Source of the DNA: a bacterium
Lineage (GTDB): Bacteria; Bacteroidota; Rhodothermia; Balneolales; M1805
Length of the DNA: 64,000 nucleotides
Assembly (NCBI GenBank): GCA_006226965.1
Contig: SBGQ01000043.1
Span: 1 to 64,000 of the forward strand
Reading direction: 5' to 3'
A program made the position numbers and the translations under genes. The notes beneath the pieces were generated by a model. The model had not been told where the DNA came from. It saw only the letters and a list, made by a program, of their open reading frames with translations, and ran no database searches. Every line of letters begins with the position of its first letter. The stretch's first letter is position 1. Below are positions 17,598 through 27,330 of this stretch, in pieces.

Positions 17598-18494
17598 ATG
17601 TCACACATTTATACAAAAGCAGACCAAATCGATTTTACATTGGATGAGATCTCATCCATGCCGCTCCCAACCGGACTTTTAATGGTTGAGCCGACATTTT
17701 TTAGCATTGATTATGTAATTAACCCACACATGGAAGGCAATATTGGCAATGTTGATAAAGCCAAAGCACTAACTGAGTGGGAAACCATCAAAAAACATTA
17801 CGAATCGTTTGGGTTGAATGTACATCCGATTGCGGGTCAACCCGGTTTACCTGATATGGTTTTTTGTGCCAACCAAAGTTTTCCCTGTTTGAGTCCATCA
17901 GGTAAAAAAGAAGTATTGATGAGCATCATGCACTCTCCCATGCGCAAGCAGGAAGTCAGCTTTATTGAAGACTGGTATCAAAAAAACGCGTATGAAGTTC
18001 ATCATTTAGATGCATCTCAGGTTACTGATTTCGAAGGTATGGGCGATGCGATTTGGATTAACGGAAAACGAATTTTATTTGGCGGTTACGGGTACCGTTC
18101 ATCACTTTCGGCTTATGATGTTATTCGTGAAAAGTTCGACATTCCCGTTGTTGCATTCGAATTAGTGACTCCAAAATTTTATCACCTCGATACCTGTTTT
18201 TGTTCATTAAATGAAGATTCTGTGCTTATCTATCCGCCCGCTTTTAAACCGGAGGGTGTGGAAATCATCAAAAAATTATTCAAACATGTAATTGAAGCCA
18301 CCGAATTCGAAGCCGAAGAACTCTTTGCCTGTAACGCAACCTGCCCCGATGGGAAAAATGTTGTCATTCAACGCGGTTGCAAGGAAGTAAATAAGCAATT
18401 AAGCGATTTAGGGTTTGTAGTTCATGAAGTGGAAACCGAAGAATTCCTGAAAAGCGGCGGTTCTGTTTTTTGTATGAAAATGATGGTTTGGTAA
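17598..18494 (+). CDS. Guanidino-group modifying enzyme (amidinotransferase / arginine deiminase superfamily)
   Basis: A 298-residue single-domain member of the guanidine-modifying fold. Recognisable landmarks are EPTFFSIDYVINPHMEGN, GQPGLPDMVFCAN, TDFEGMGDAIW (acidic substrate contacts), catalytic H196 in FYHLDTCF and catalytic C292 in GGSVFCM. The early part resembles dimethylargininases and the N-terminal domain of ArgZ-type arginine dihydrolases. It could release citrulline or ornithine plus ammonia from arginine or a methylated arginine; the exact substrate cannot be told. The enzyme is soluble. GAGG precedes the ATG. The repeat copy B lies just upstream. Confidence 0.8.
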   Translation: MSHIYTKADQIDFTLDEISSMPLPTGLLMVEPTFFSIDYVINPHMEGNIGNVDKAKALTEWETIKKHYESFGLNVHPIAGQPGLPDMVFCANQSFPCLSPSGKKEVLMSIMHSPMRKQEVSFIEDWYQKNAYEVHHLDASQVTDFEGMGDAIWINGKRILFGGYGYRSSLSAYDVIREKFDIPVVAFELVTPKFYHLDTCFCSLNEDSVLIYPPAFKPEGVEIIKKLFKHVIEATEFEAEELFACNATCPDGKNVVIQRGCKEVNKQLSDLGFVVHEVETEEFLKSGGSVFCMKMMVW

Positions 18495-18562
18495 GGTGTC
18501 AGGTGGAAAAATTGTTTCGTTTTAAATCAGTACCGCAAATTTAATTCAGGCTTTTAACAACC

Positions 18563-19252
18563 ATGCACATTCATGCTTTTTATCATGCTTCTTTTGAAGG
18601 ACTCGGTTCTATAAGAGAATGGATGGATGAATCCGGTTTTACAATAACCGAAACACATTGGTATCAACCTGAGCCAAACTTGCCCGACATTCGAGAACTC
18701 GACGTCTTAATCGTTATGGGCGGGCCAATGGGAATTTATGATGAAACTGAATTCCCTTGGCTTATTCATGAAAAAAAGCTGATTAAAGAAGCCATTTCAC
18801 TACACAAAAAAGTACTTGGAATTTGCCTTGGTTCTCAATTATTGGCTGATGCATTCGGTGCACGTGTTTATCCGCATACACAGAAAGAAATTGGTTGGTT
18901 TCCGGTTCAACGCTATACATCTTCACACCCTTTAGCTGCGCATTTACCAGTTGAACAAACCGTATTTCATTGGCATGGCGATACCTTCGATTTACCTGAA
19001 CACGCAGACTTATTGGCTTCGAGCTCGGCTTGCAAACATCAGGCATTTGCAATCGGAGATTCTGTTTTAGGCTTACAGTTTCATCTCGAAGTGGAGTCTA
19101 ACGATGTCCAAAAAATGGTAAAACACGGTGAACACGAATTGACAAAGGCGCCATTTATACAATCAAAAGAGGTTATTCTAAGCGAAAATCAATACTTTGA
19201 AACAAACGAATCTCTTTTGCATCAACTTCTAAACGCATGGCTAAGCCTCTGA
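18563..19252 (+). CDS. Class I glutamine amidotransferase-like protein
   Basis: A 229-residue class I GATase domain without a fused synthetase. The nucleophile elbow is GICLG with C88, and the His-Glu pair lies in LQFHLEVE (H174, E176), so the hydrolase triad is complete. It resembles the GMP-synthase-like stand-alone amidotransferases, some of which are gamma-glutamyl peptidases that process small gamma-glutamyl compounds. The partner or substrate is unknown. Its 3' end overlaps the start of the SASA esterase gene by 16 bp, so the two are probably co-translated; the amidinotransferase gene lies 68 bp upstream on the same strand. Confidence 0.8.
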   Translation: MHIHAFYHASFEGLGSIREWMDESGFTITETHWYQPEPNLPDIRELDVLIVMGGPMGIYDETEFPWLIHEKKLIKEAISLHKKVLGICLGSQLLADAFGARVYPHTQKEIGWFPVQRYTSSHPLAAHLPVEQTVFHWHGDTFDLPEHADLLASSSACKHQAFAIGDSVLGLQFHLEVESNDVQKMVKHGEHELTKAPFIQSKEVILSENQYFETNESLLHQLLNAWLSL

Positions 19253-20031
19253 AATTAGGATTTCTTCTTTTCGGACTTTTTGTTCTTACGTACTGCCGCC
19301 CCGCTGATATTGATATCTATTTGCTGATTGGTCAATCTAACATGGCAGGACGCGGTCTTGTGGAAGCTCAAGACACTGTTCCGTTTCCGAGAGTATTCAG
19401 CCTTACAAAAGAAAACACATGGAGATTAGCAACCGATCCCATTCATTTTGATAAGTCCGTTGCCGGAGTCGGTTTGGGCAGAACATTCGGAATCGAAATG
19501 GCTAAACATAAACCATCATCGAGCATTTATTTGGTTCCGTGTGCTGTTGGAGGGTCGTCAATTTCCCAATGGCAACCGGGTGCTTATCACGAACAAACCC
19601 GTTCTTATCCTTGGGATGATACCGAAAAACGTTTGAGATTTGCGCTACAAACCGGAACCTTAAAAGGTATTTTATGGCTACAAGGCGAAAGTGATTCAAA
19701 TCCTGAAAAATCTGATACTTACGGAGATGCGTTCAAAGAATTAATACATCGCATTTTCGAAATTAATGGCGGAGTTGAAGTCCCGGTGTTGGCGGGAGAA
19801 CTTGGCCCATTTTTTCAAATCAAAAATAAAAATCAGTATTCTGATTTTCGAGAAGTACCGGCACACCATGTAATACAACAAACCCAACAAGCGCTAAATA
19901 CATTCAAACAATCAGCTTTTATTTTGTCTCAAGGATTGCATCACATCGGTGACAGCACTCATTTTGATGCGGCTTCACAACGTATTTTGGGCAGAAAATT
20001 TGCCCGAGCAATGATTGGTTTATCTAAATAA
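19237..20031 (+). CDS. SASA-domain esterase, predicted lipoprotein
   Basis: A 264-residue SGNH/SASA-family hydrolase. The N-terminus (MAKPLKLGFLLFGLFVLTYC) is a lipoprotein signal with Cys at 20. The nucleophile block is YLLIGQSNMAGRG, followed by ILWLQGESD (oxyanion/Asn-like block) and a C-terminal D-x-x-H block in DSTHFDAASQ. This pattern is that of carbohydrate O-acetylesterases, including sialate O-acetylesterases; the natural ester is not known. It overlaps the GATase gene by 16 bp. A shared terminator follows. Confidence 0.83.
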   Translation: MAKPLKLGFLLFGLFVLTYCRPADIDIYLLIGQSNMAGRGLVEAQDTVPFPRVFSLTKENTWRLATDPIHFDKSVAGVGLGRTFGIEMAKHKPSSSIYLVPCAVGGSSISQWQPGAYHEQTRSYPWDDTEKRLRFALQTGTLKGILWLQGESDSNPEKSDTYGDAFKELIHRIFEINGGVEVPVLAGELGPFFQIKNKNQYSDFREVPAHHVIQQTQQALNTFKQSAFILSQGLHHIGDSTHFDAASQRILGRKFARAMIGLSK

Positions 20032-20033
20032 AA

Positions 20034-20062
20034 AAGGCTGACACCCAATGGATATCAGCCTT
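20034..20062. terminator. Intrinsic terminator between SASA gene and sod
   Basis: AAGGCTGA and TCAGCCTT pair around a 12-13 nt loop, with A-rich and T/A-rich flanks. It lies between two convergent genes and may serve both strands. Confidence 0.75.
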
Positions 20063-20082
20063 ATAAAAAACACGTTACCGAT

Positions 20083-21090
20083 TTAATACAAACGGCACAA
20101 ATCGAGCACTTTGTGGAAATGATTATGTAACACATCCATTTCAGCAACTACTTGCTCAGGCTTCAATTTTTTGAATCCTTTTTGGAATTTTTTAGTCGCA
20201 TCAACCAGTACCTTTGTTGCTTCGTTAATTTCAAGTGTATTAAAAACTTCCGGTTTTTTCTCTTTTTGGAGCGATTCGGCAATTTTTACAAAATTCTTGA
20301 GCTCTTTTTTGATAGGCTCAACATTACCTTCTTCTGTCGGATGGTATGTTGCGTCCATAATCGTGTGGAAAGCATCTAACTGTTTCCATGTTTCGAATAC
20401 AAATTTTGAACTGCGTTTTGCCAATTTGTGGCGTTTTGAAACTTCAGACCAATTAATCACATTCCAAATGGCGTTCAAATAATCGCCGCGTTTGTTTTGG
20501 TATTTTAAATAATACGCATGTTCCCAAACGTCAATGCCCAAAATCGGAGTTCCTTTAACTTCGGCATCTTCCATTAATGGATTGTCTTGGTTAGGAGTTG
20601 AACAAATAATCAATTTGCCTTCTTTACTTACAATTAACCAAGCCCAGCCTGAACCGAAACGTGTGGAAGCTGCTTTATTTAACTCAGCTTGAAAATTTTC
20701 AAAACTTCCGAAATCAGCTTGAATTGCTTCTGTCAAAAACGCATCCGGTGTTTGTCCGCTTGCCGGAGCTAAAATATTCCAGAACAAAGTGTGGTTGAAG
20801 TGTCCGCCCGCATTGTTACGAACAGCTGTATTGTATTTGGTAATGTTCGCTAAAATCTGATTGATACTTTTCGGCGCATCAGGATAAGCTTCTAAAGCTG
20901 CATTTAATTTGGCAACATATCCTGCATGATGCTTGGAATAGTGAATTTCCATGGTTTGCGCATCAATATACGATTCGAGTGCATCGTAAGCGTATGGCAA
21001 TGGGGCTTGTGTGAATTGGGCTTGTGCGACTGTTAGTGTTGATGTAACCATCGCAAGAACTAAAAGTGTTGATTTGATTAGTTTTTTCAT
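20083..21090 (-). CDS. Exported Fe/Mn superoxide dismutase with a C-terminal helical extension
   Basis: A 335-residue protein. Residues 1-24 are a Sec signal peptide (ends AQAQ). Residues 27-219 are a complete Fe/Mn SOD with metal ligands H50, H100, D187 and H191 (GIDVWEHAYYLKYQNKR). Fe versus Mn cannot be assigned safely. Residues 220-335 are not part of normal SOD (about 195 residues): a helical, Lys-rich domain with LDAFHTIMDATYHP and a closing HNHFHKVLDLC that could bind metal or haem. It destroys superoxide in the periplasm, useful when cytochromes meet oxygen. It is last in a minus-strand run 48 bp after the ccsBA gene. Confidence 0.85.
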   Translation of the reverse strand: MKKLIKSTLLVLAMVTSTLTVAQAQFTQAPLPYAYDALESYIDAQTMEIHYSKHHAGYVAKLNAALEAYPDAPKSINQILANITKYNTAVRNNAGGHFNHTLFWNILAPASGQTPDAFLTEAIQADFGSFENFQAELNKAASTRFGSGWAWLIVSKEGKLIICSTPNQDNPLMEDAEVKGTPILGIDVWEHAYYLKYQNKRGDYLNAIWNVINWSEVSKRHKLAKRSSKFVFETWKQLDAFHTIMDATYHPTEEGNVEPIKKELKNFVKIAESLQKEKKPEVFNTLEINEATKVLVDATKKFQKGFKKLKPEQVVAEMDVLHNHFHKVLDLCRLY

Positions 21091-21138
21091 AATTAATGAT
21101 TCATTTTTGTGGGGTAATTTTACTTAAAAATAGGCATT

Positions 21139-24100
21139 TCAGGAGTTAACAGATGACAATGATTTTTCTTTTCTGAACGAAAGCACAGTGAGAATGAGTA
21201 ATGCGCCGGTTACCCACCAAACCCAAACGGGAATTGGTACAGGATCGCCCTTGGCATAACTGTGTAAACCGGCTAAATAATAATTCACTCCAAAAGAGGT
21301 CATGATAATGCTTGAAAAGGCCCACATCGTAGCTACATTGAACCAATGTTTGATATTTTGAATTGGGATGAGTCTCAAGTGTAGTACAATCGCATATACA
21401 ATCACGGAAATTAAAGCCCAGGTTTCTTTTGGATCCCAGCCCCAATAGCGTCCCCAAGATTCATTCGCCCATATACCTCCCAAGAATGTTCCAATCGTTA
21501 GTAAAAATAAACCAATCGTAATATTTATTTCTGCAAGTACAGTAAGATCCTTCATGGTTTTCTTGATGGCATCTGTTTGTTGTTTCGGCTGTATCGCTCT
21601 GAGTAGCAAATACATAAAACTCAATAACGCTGATAAAGCCAAAGGTGCATATCCCAATACAATTACAGCAACATGAATTTTTAACCAATAGGATTTTAGC
21701 ACAGGAACAAGGTTCGTTATTTCAGGATTTAGCCAATCCAAATAGGCAACGAACAACAAAACTCCGGTAAATTGAACACTCAAAGGCAGAGTAAATACAT
21801 TGTTTTTTCCTGTGATAAGTCCCATCAAAATAATACCCCAAGAGGCGAGTAGTAACATCTCGAAGCCATCAGTCCAAGGTGGACGCTCCGCAATGTACCA
21901 ACGGAGTAACATGCCGGCAGTGAAGGCAAAAAACAAGAAGATACTCATCCCTATTCCAACTCCATGAACTTGACGATACCAAGAAAATGGCTGAAATACA
22001 TTCACAAAAGCAATCACGAGCCAAATTGCGCCAACGCTCATAAATCCGGTAAACAAGCGAGATAAGATGGAAAACTGATTATCAAATAATTCAACCTGTA
22101 ATCGAGTTTCGTTCGGATAAACTTCTTTTCCTGCCATTTTTTGATACTGAGCAATATAACCGATTAGCTCAACAGCTTGTTTATGACCTTCTTCTGTTTC
22201 TCTTTGTATTAGGTTCGATAACAAAGGAAGTGCATTTTCTGCAAAACGTGCATCTTCTGCTTGCATGGCTTCTGCAGCATGATGCGCGGTGTACCAAGTA
22301 TGATTTTGGTCTTCTTTATGCGGATAAACGCGCAGAAATTCTCCCGTAATCAGTCCATAAAAAATGTTGAAGCGCTCATCTAGTTTCAAATATTCTTTAT
22401 CGGCATCGTTTTGTGTTGCTGGTTTTTTCTGAGCAGCTTCTTCAACTCTAGCCTGAAGGCGATAAGCACCGTTTTCATCCAATAACTCACTGAATGCCAA
22501 TGTACTCGGCACCTCTTTACCAAGATATTGAACGGCGTCTTCACGAATACTTTTTCCAACCTTAATAACAGGAATATCAGCCCAAATTTGCGGGTTTAGC
22601 TGCGTGGAAAGCACAAACTGATCGGCATCTAAGGTGTAAACAGCATCTACAAATGGAACTGTTATTGTAGTTTTCCCACTGATTTTCCTCAAAATTTCTA
22701 GGGAAAGTGTATTCATCGGCTTCATGCGTCCATCTAAATCCTGAACAACTAATTCACCAAAAGCAGAACTGATTTCCGGATGAATAGCCAATTGTGTTTT
22801 CGGATTAAACTGCGCTTGCGCATGTATGGAAAAGCCCAACGTTGCAACCAACATGAACATGCCTAACTGCAAGCTTTTACTCATTTTTTTTCGCAACATC
22901 GTAAAACGCGATTTAGGAGAAAACAAGGTCCAAATCATAAAGATTGTGAGCATGGCATAGCCCAAATAGGTAATCCATGTGCCCCAAAAATCGTGATTCA
23001 CTGATAAAACCGTTCCTTTTTCATCGGTATCATAAGAGGCTTGAAAAAATCGAAAGCCGTTGTAATCCAATACGTTATTCATAAAGATTCGATAAGGAAA
23101 ATGTCCTTCTTTTCCATGGACTATCAAATTTGAGGCAAAAGAAGACGGACTCTGACTCCCCGGATACCGTTCCAATTCAAAGTCGGTGAGTTCAAGTGAA
23201 AAACCTAGTGGAATAGATTTTATACCAAATGCCGCGCGATATGCTTTATCATTTACCTGCACCATTTCCCAATTTTCGGCGTCACCGTTATGCTCTTTTA
23301 GTGTTATGGTTTCAGAATTATCCCCTTTAAAAAAGGTTAGTTTTAAAAAATCTGCCGCCGTTTTATCTTCTTTATTCGGATTTAACTCATAAGCCAAATC
23401 AGCATTGGAATAAAAATCAGGTACTAAAAATGCGGATTCCTCAAATTGATACACCATGCGAAGATGTAAACCTGCTAATGTTTGAGCAGCTAAAGCGCCG
23501 TGGTATTCCGCACTCATATTTTGAATATGCATGATATGTGGTGAGATTATCACTAACGAATCGCCACTTAATTCAATCGTAACGTCGGCGGATTCCTTCG
23601 CTCCAAAACTGTATGAATGAGCGCCAATAGTGCGAATTTCACCATACCTAAGCCAAGTATCAATTCGTTCAGGCGCAGCAACCACCAATTGAAGCAAGGT
23701 ATCTCTACCCTCAACTACAACCGGATTGGCACGTGGATAAAATTGGGTTTGTTCGATCGTTAAGCCATTTACTTTATCCCTCGATAACGAGAAATTACCA
23801 CCTTTATAATTCGCTTTTTCGCTGTAAATCGTTTCCCAAACACCATCGGCCTGTAATTCCTGAACCTGCAAAAACGGCTCCGCAGACGTGATATGCGAAA
23901 CCGTTTGACCTTCCCGAATATGCGCCCATCCTTCAAAACCAAAATACCGAGTTACAAAAGCGCCTATTAACGTTACTGCAAAACCTAAGTGAAACAACCC
24001 AATAGACCATTTTTCTTTACTTAACAAACGATAGGCTTTTATTTGCATGATAAAATTGATAGCCAACCAGCCCATTACCACCTCGAACCAAAGCGCATTA

Positions 24101-24234
24101 TAAACCAAAGTGCGAGCGCGTGGAGTTCCAAAATCATTTTCAATAAAGGTGGCAACCGCCATTCCAACTGCAAAAATAAACAGTAAAACAACGGAGACTC
24201 TATTGGAGGTAAGGGCTTTAAAAACGGATTTCAT
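21139..24234 (-). CDS. ccsBA: Fused ResB-CcsA cytochrome c maturation protein (System II)
   Basis: A 1031-residue fusion. The N-terminal part (to about 450) is ResB/CcsB-like: membrane helices near 12-35, 45-65, 75-95, a large periplasmic insert and a helix near 415-435. A second signal-like hydrophobic stretch near 450-475 leads to another periplasmic domain. The C-terminal ~300 residues are CcsA/ResC with several helices and the haem-handling WWD motif WGRYWGWDPKETWALI (from residue 927). System II proteins carry haem across the membrane and ligate it to CXXCH. Fusions are known in Bacteroidota and epsilon-proteobacteria. Placement beside nrfHA suggests it serves NrfA, which needs an unusual CXXCK ligation. 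Confidence 0.9.
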   Translation of the reverse strand: MKSVFKALTSNRVSVVLLFIFAVGMAVATFIENDFGTPRARTLVYNALWFEVVMGWLAINFIMQIKAYRLLSKEKWSIGLFHLGFAVTLIGAFVTRYFGFEGWAHIREGQTVSHITSAEPFLQVQELQADGVWETIYSEKANYKGGNFSLSRDKVNGLTIEQTQFYPRANPVVVEGRDTLLQLVVAAPERIDTWLRYGEIRTIGAHSYSFGAKESADVTIELSGDSLVIISPHIMHIQNMSAEYHGALAAQTLAGLHLRMVYQFEESAFLVPDFYSNADLAYELNPNKEDKTAADFLKLTFFKGDNSETITLKEHNGDAENWEMVQVNDKAYRAAFGIKSIPLGFSLELTDFELERYPGSQSPSSFASNLIVHGKEGHFPYRIFMNNVLDYNGFRFFQASYDTDEKGTVLSVNHDFWGTWITYLGYAMLTIFMIWTLFSPKSRFTMLRKKMSKSLQLGMFMLVATLGFSIHAQAQFNPKTQLAIHPEISSAFGELVVQDLDGRMKPMNTLSLEILRKISGKTTITVPFVDAVYTLDADQFVLSTQLNPQIWADIPVIKVGKSIREDAVQYLGKEVPSTLAFSELLDENGAYRLQARVEEAAQKKPATQNDADKEYLKLDERFNIFYGLITGEFLRVYPHKEDQNHTWYTAHHAAEAMQAEDARFAENALPLLSNLIQRETEEGHKQAVELIGYIAQYQKMAGKEVYPNETRLQVELFDNQFSILSRLFTGFMSVGAIWLVIAFVNVFQPFSWYRQVHGVGIGMSIFLFFAFTAGMLLRWYIAERPPWTDGFEMLLLASWGIILMGLITGKNNVFTLPLSVQFTGVLLFVAYLDWLNPEITNLVPVLKSYWLKIHVAVIVLGYAPLALSALLSFMYLLLRAIQPKQQTDAIKKTMKDLTVLAEINITIGLFLLTIGTFLGGIWANESWGRYWGWDPKETWALISVIVYAIVLHLRLIPIQNIKHWFNVATMWAFSSIIMTSFGVNYYLAGLHSYAKGDPVPIPVWVWWVTGALLILTVLSFRKEKSLSSVNS

Positions 24235-24388
24235 AAACGTTGAATTAGAGAAAAATCGTGCTGAGTTGAGCTAAATAGGCTTGAACAAAATAAGATTTAA
24301 TAGTCTTAATTACAATAAATTCGGATTAATCATGACTCCATTTATTTTTAAAGATTTCTTATGACTTTTTGTAACTATTAAAGACAAC

Positions 24389-24424
24389 AAAAAGGCATAA
24401 GTCTATGAAGCTCATGCCCTTTTG
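24389..24424 (-). terminator. Intrinsic terminator after the porin gene
   Basis: On the minus strand AAAAGGGCATGAG and CTTATGCCTTTTT pair (two G-U pairs) around a nine-base loop, followed by T's. It ends the nrf-porin transcript, so ccsBA-sod probably has its own promoter in the ~150 bp that follow. Confidence 0.7.
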
Positions 24425-24453
24425 ATATCAAAATAATTGAAAATGAAGCCGTA

Positions 24454-25746
24454 TTACCACTTCAAACCAATAAATTTGGCAGCGCTATGAGGTCTAAAAA
24501 TCAACATCACATAAGCCCAATTTGGCATGTTACTTGGGTTTGTATTTCCTTGCAGGATAGCTAAGTTTTCTCCAGCAAACAGATGAGAATATCCGGCCTG
24601 AATCGAAAACGTCTTATTCACCACCCAACCAAAACTCAAGTCAGCCTCAACGCCTAAAAATTTTTCTATGTTCGATTCTGCATGAGACATAAAGTAATGC
24701 AAACCTAAAATCATGAACTTATTGGAAGCAAAATTAAAGCGGTTAAGCGAGTAAACATCAACTAAACCTTGTGCTGGGTTGCGTCCACCTACATAGAAGA
24801 AATCCATAAAGCCATTAAAACGGTGATTGGTACCGTACAAGGGCTGAAACGAATTGTTTTTTACGCCCACATCGGCTGCATCGGTTCCGGAAAGTAACTC
24901 AAAACCAAGTGTGGTACTAAACGATTTACCTTCATCCATTTTGGTGAGCATATTTCCCTCTAAGGAAACATCAAACGCTTTAACATCTAATCCATTTTGA
25001 TCCGAACCGAATTGATAATATCCGAAAAACGTAAATTTCAGATTATCCATTTTGTAGGATACTTCCGGAAGACCAACAGTAGTCATGTAATTGGTCTCAT
25101 TGATTTGCGAATTCATCCATTTTGGGGCGTCTTGTCTTCCATCATTCCAAACCAAAAACACCGTTTTGAAATCGCCTTTTGTATGTTCTGCACGTAAAAA
25201 TTGGGCATTCTTATACTGATTGGCTAATATATAAGGTCCATCCTTTAATTGGTCGCCCACTACATTGTAAGCTAAACCTAAGTCCACTTTGATGTTTTCT
25301 TTTTTCCATTTGAGCAGAGCAATATCGTGTGCACGACCTTGTAAAGCCCAATCCAAATTTCCCAAAAAGCGAAAATTATCATAGTTCAACTCTTGCCGAC
25401 CTAATTTCATGCTCCACGCTTCATTGAAACGATATTCTGCATAGGCTTCATGAACCGACAAAAACGGGTCATTTGCTTTAATTTGAGGAGTGCTACCCCA
25501 ATAACGGATGTCCTGAACCGAACCGTAAATCGTTAGATTTTCTTCTTTATAATTGAATCCCAAACGTAAACGTTGAGCTGCCAATAAAGCGGGGTCTTCT
25601 TCTTTTTGCGGGATAAGTCCGAAACCGTGTCGCACTTCTGTTCTGTTAAACAATTGCCCATCAACAGTAAATGAACCATTTTCTTGAGCTTTAGCAAACG
25701 GAGCTACAATCAGCGCTCCTAAAATAATTAATCCTAGTTTTTTCAT
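24454..25746 (-). CDS. Alginate-export-family outer-membrane porin
   Basis: A 430-residue beta-barrel with signal peptide MKKLGLIILGALIVAPFAKAQ. The mature protein reads as alternating amphipathic strands (SMKLGRQELNYDNFRFLG, AHDIALLKWKKENIKVDLGL, FSIQAGYSHLFAGEN) and matches the Alginate_exp porin pattern, including the RQEL-YD segment. The barrel ends in aromatic/hydrophobic residues. An in-frame ATG lies 60 bp further upstream, inside the region of the hairpin that follows nrfA, but the chosen start gives a proper signal peptide. Lying directly behind nrfA, it might admit nitrite or formate-derived substrates; that is inference. Family members are mostly uncharacterised outside alginate secretion. 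Confidence 0.78.
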   Translation of the reverse strand: MKKLGLIILGALIVAPFAKAQENGSFTVDGQLFNRTEVRHGFGLIPQKEEDPALLAAQRLRLGFNYKEENLTIYGSVQDIRYWGSTPQIKANDPFLSVHEAYAEYRFNEAWSMKLGRQELNYDNFRFLGNLDWALQGRAHDIALLKWKKENIKVDLGLAYNVVGDQLKDGPYILANQYKNAQFLRAEHTKGDFKTVFLVWNDGRQDAPKWMNSQINETNYMTTVGLPEVSYKMDNLKFTFFGYYQFGSDQNGLDVKAFDVSLEGNMLTKMDEGKSFSTTLGFELLSGTDAADVGVKNNSFQPLYGTNHRFNGFMDFFYVGGRNPAQGLVDVYSLNRFNFASNKFMILGLHYFMSHAESNIEKFLGVEADLSFGWVVNKTFSIQAGYSHLFAGENLAILQGNTNPSNMPNWAYVMLIFRPHSAAKFIGLKW

Positions 25747-25782
25747 GATAGCTTTTTGATTGATGTGCGAACCTTGCCCAAT

Positions 25783-25804
25783 GGAAGCTCGTTTCGGAGC
25801 TTCC
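25783..25804 (-). promoter_or_regulatory. Perfect hairpin between nrfA and the porin gene
   Basis: GGAAGCTC and GAGCTTCC form a perfect 8-bp stem with a six-base loop, 21-42 nt past the nrfA stop. No T tract follows on the minus strand, so it is more likely an mRNA-protecting or processing hairpin than a terminator. Confidence 0.5.
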
Positions 25805-25824
25805 AACTTGGGATTATTACTTAA

Positions 25825-27297
25825 TTATCGTGTACCGTAAGCAGCTTCACGCTGTTTGGCTTCTTCCAGCCACTTAGGAACTACTTGATCTAAGAATTTG
25901 GCTTTTGCTTCTTTTTCTTTTTTGATGTCTAAGCCAACATAAATTTGTGCTTTTTCTTTGGTTGAAATATCTGGCATAGGAACTTCACCGGTATGACCCA
26001 ACTTTGCCAATAATCGTGTGATATTGATACGTGCGTTTTGCACTTTTTGGGTAGCCGTTGTAACAATTCTACTGATTTCAACAGGTGCATGGAAGGAAGC
26101 CCCGTGCGAAGCCACCGAAAAATCCCAACGCCATTGAGCGTGACGAATATCTTGCAAAATTTCTTTCATTTGTGCTTCGGTTGCTCCTTTTTTCCAGGCA
26201 AAACCGGCTTCAATATGAGCTTTAACCAACAATCTCTCTAATTCACGGGTACCTTCTTTTATTTTGGTCTGACGTGTAAACACATCGCGCATCAAGGATT
26301 CTGTTTTTTCGCGGTGGCACACAAAACAAGAGTTTTCAATGTTAGCCAATGGTGATTGAATATGGTGATCGGTGAACTTTTGTCCACCTTCCGTTTTATA
26401 TGGCATATGACAATCGGCACAAGAAACACCACGTTGAGCATGAATTCCTTCTTTGAAAACTTCGTAATCCGGATGCTGTGCTTTTAACATTTTTGCTTTA
26501 GAAATGGGATGAGTCCAATCGGCAAAATCAATGGCATCATAATATTTCTCCATGTCTTCAACAGTAAAACCATTTTTCCAAGGGAACGTTAAGTATTGGG
26601 CGCCATCCACTTTTTTCTTGTCGAAATAATATTCAACGTGGCACTGTGCACAAACCAAGGAACGCATTTCCTGATGAGTTGCTTTCGTGATGTCTTCACC
26701 GCGAGCTGCAAACGCTTCAATCAAGGCCGGACGAGTAATCGTTAATTTCATGGTTTCATTGTCGTGGCAGTCAGCACAACCGATATCATTAACCACTTCT
26801 GCACCTAAATCCGACCATTTTTTAGAATAATATTCCGCAACACCTATTTCTTTCATCAAACGAGGAACGTCAGGACTTTTACAGGTCCAGCAAGTACTTG
26901 GCATAGGTCCTTCACCCTCCTTCATTGGAGCGCCGGTACGCAAAGTTTCCTGAATGTCTTTCACCGCATGCATGTGTCCACGTGGTTGATTGTAATCTTT
27001 TGAAAATCCGTATCCAGCCCATAAAACGACCAATTCAGGAGCATCCTTTAACGCATCGCGACGATTAGAATACAAGTATTTACTATGAAAAGTGGTGTCT
27101 TGTGTGCGCATATACGATTCGTACTGACGAGGAAAATTATCGCCCCACTTTTCGTTTCGAGGCTCTAACTCCATAATCGGAGTCAGGTTTTGATAGGCAA
27201 ATTTTGCTTCTGTTTTCCGCTCAATAATGGTTGTAGTAACCCAGGCAAGGGCTAATACGGCGGCTATTGTAATCCCAAATAAAATCCAGTTTTTCAT
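25825..27297 (-). CDS. nrfA: Cytochrome c nitrite reductase, pentahaem catalytic subunit
   Basis: A 490-residue NrfA. The catalytic haem site CWTCK (C136, C139, K140) uses lysine as the proximal ligand, and four CXXCH sites follow at 174-178, 216-220, 293-297 and 324-328. The segment KYYDAIDFADWTHP and distal HHIQSPL are conserved around the active site and Ca site. The enzyme reduces nitrite to ammonium with six electrons in the periplasm, fed by NrfH. The N-terminus keeps a hydrophobic signal/anchor (8-26). It lies 33 bp behind nrfH on the same strand; porin, ccsBA and sod follow. Confidence 0.97.
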   Translation of the reverse strand: MKNWILFGITIAAVLALAWVTTTIIERKTEAKFAYQNLTPIMELEPRNEKWGDNFPRQYESYMRTQDTTFHSKYLYSNRRDALKDAPELVVLWAGYGFSKDYNQPRGHMHAVKDIQETLRTGAPMKEGEGPMPSTCWTCKSPDVPRLMKEIGVAEYYSKKWSDLGAEVVNDIGCADCHDNETMKLTITRPALIEAFAARGEDITKATHQEMRSLVCAQCHVEYYFDKKKVDGAQYLTFPWKNGFTVEDMEKYYDAIDFADWTHPISKAKMLKAQHPDYEVFKEGIHAQRGVSCADCHMPYKTEGGQKFTDHHIQSPLANIENSCFVCHREKTESLMRDVFTRQTKIKEGTRELERLLVKAHIEAGFAWKKGATEAQMKEILQDIRHAQWRWDFSVASHGASFHAPVEISRIVTTATQKVQNARINITRLLAKLGHTGEVPMPDISTKEKAQIYVGLDIKKEKEAKAKFLDQVVPKWLEEAKQREAAYGTR

Positions 27298-27330
27298 AGT
27301 GTTTACGTTTGGTGTATTGGATAAAATCGT

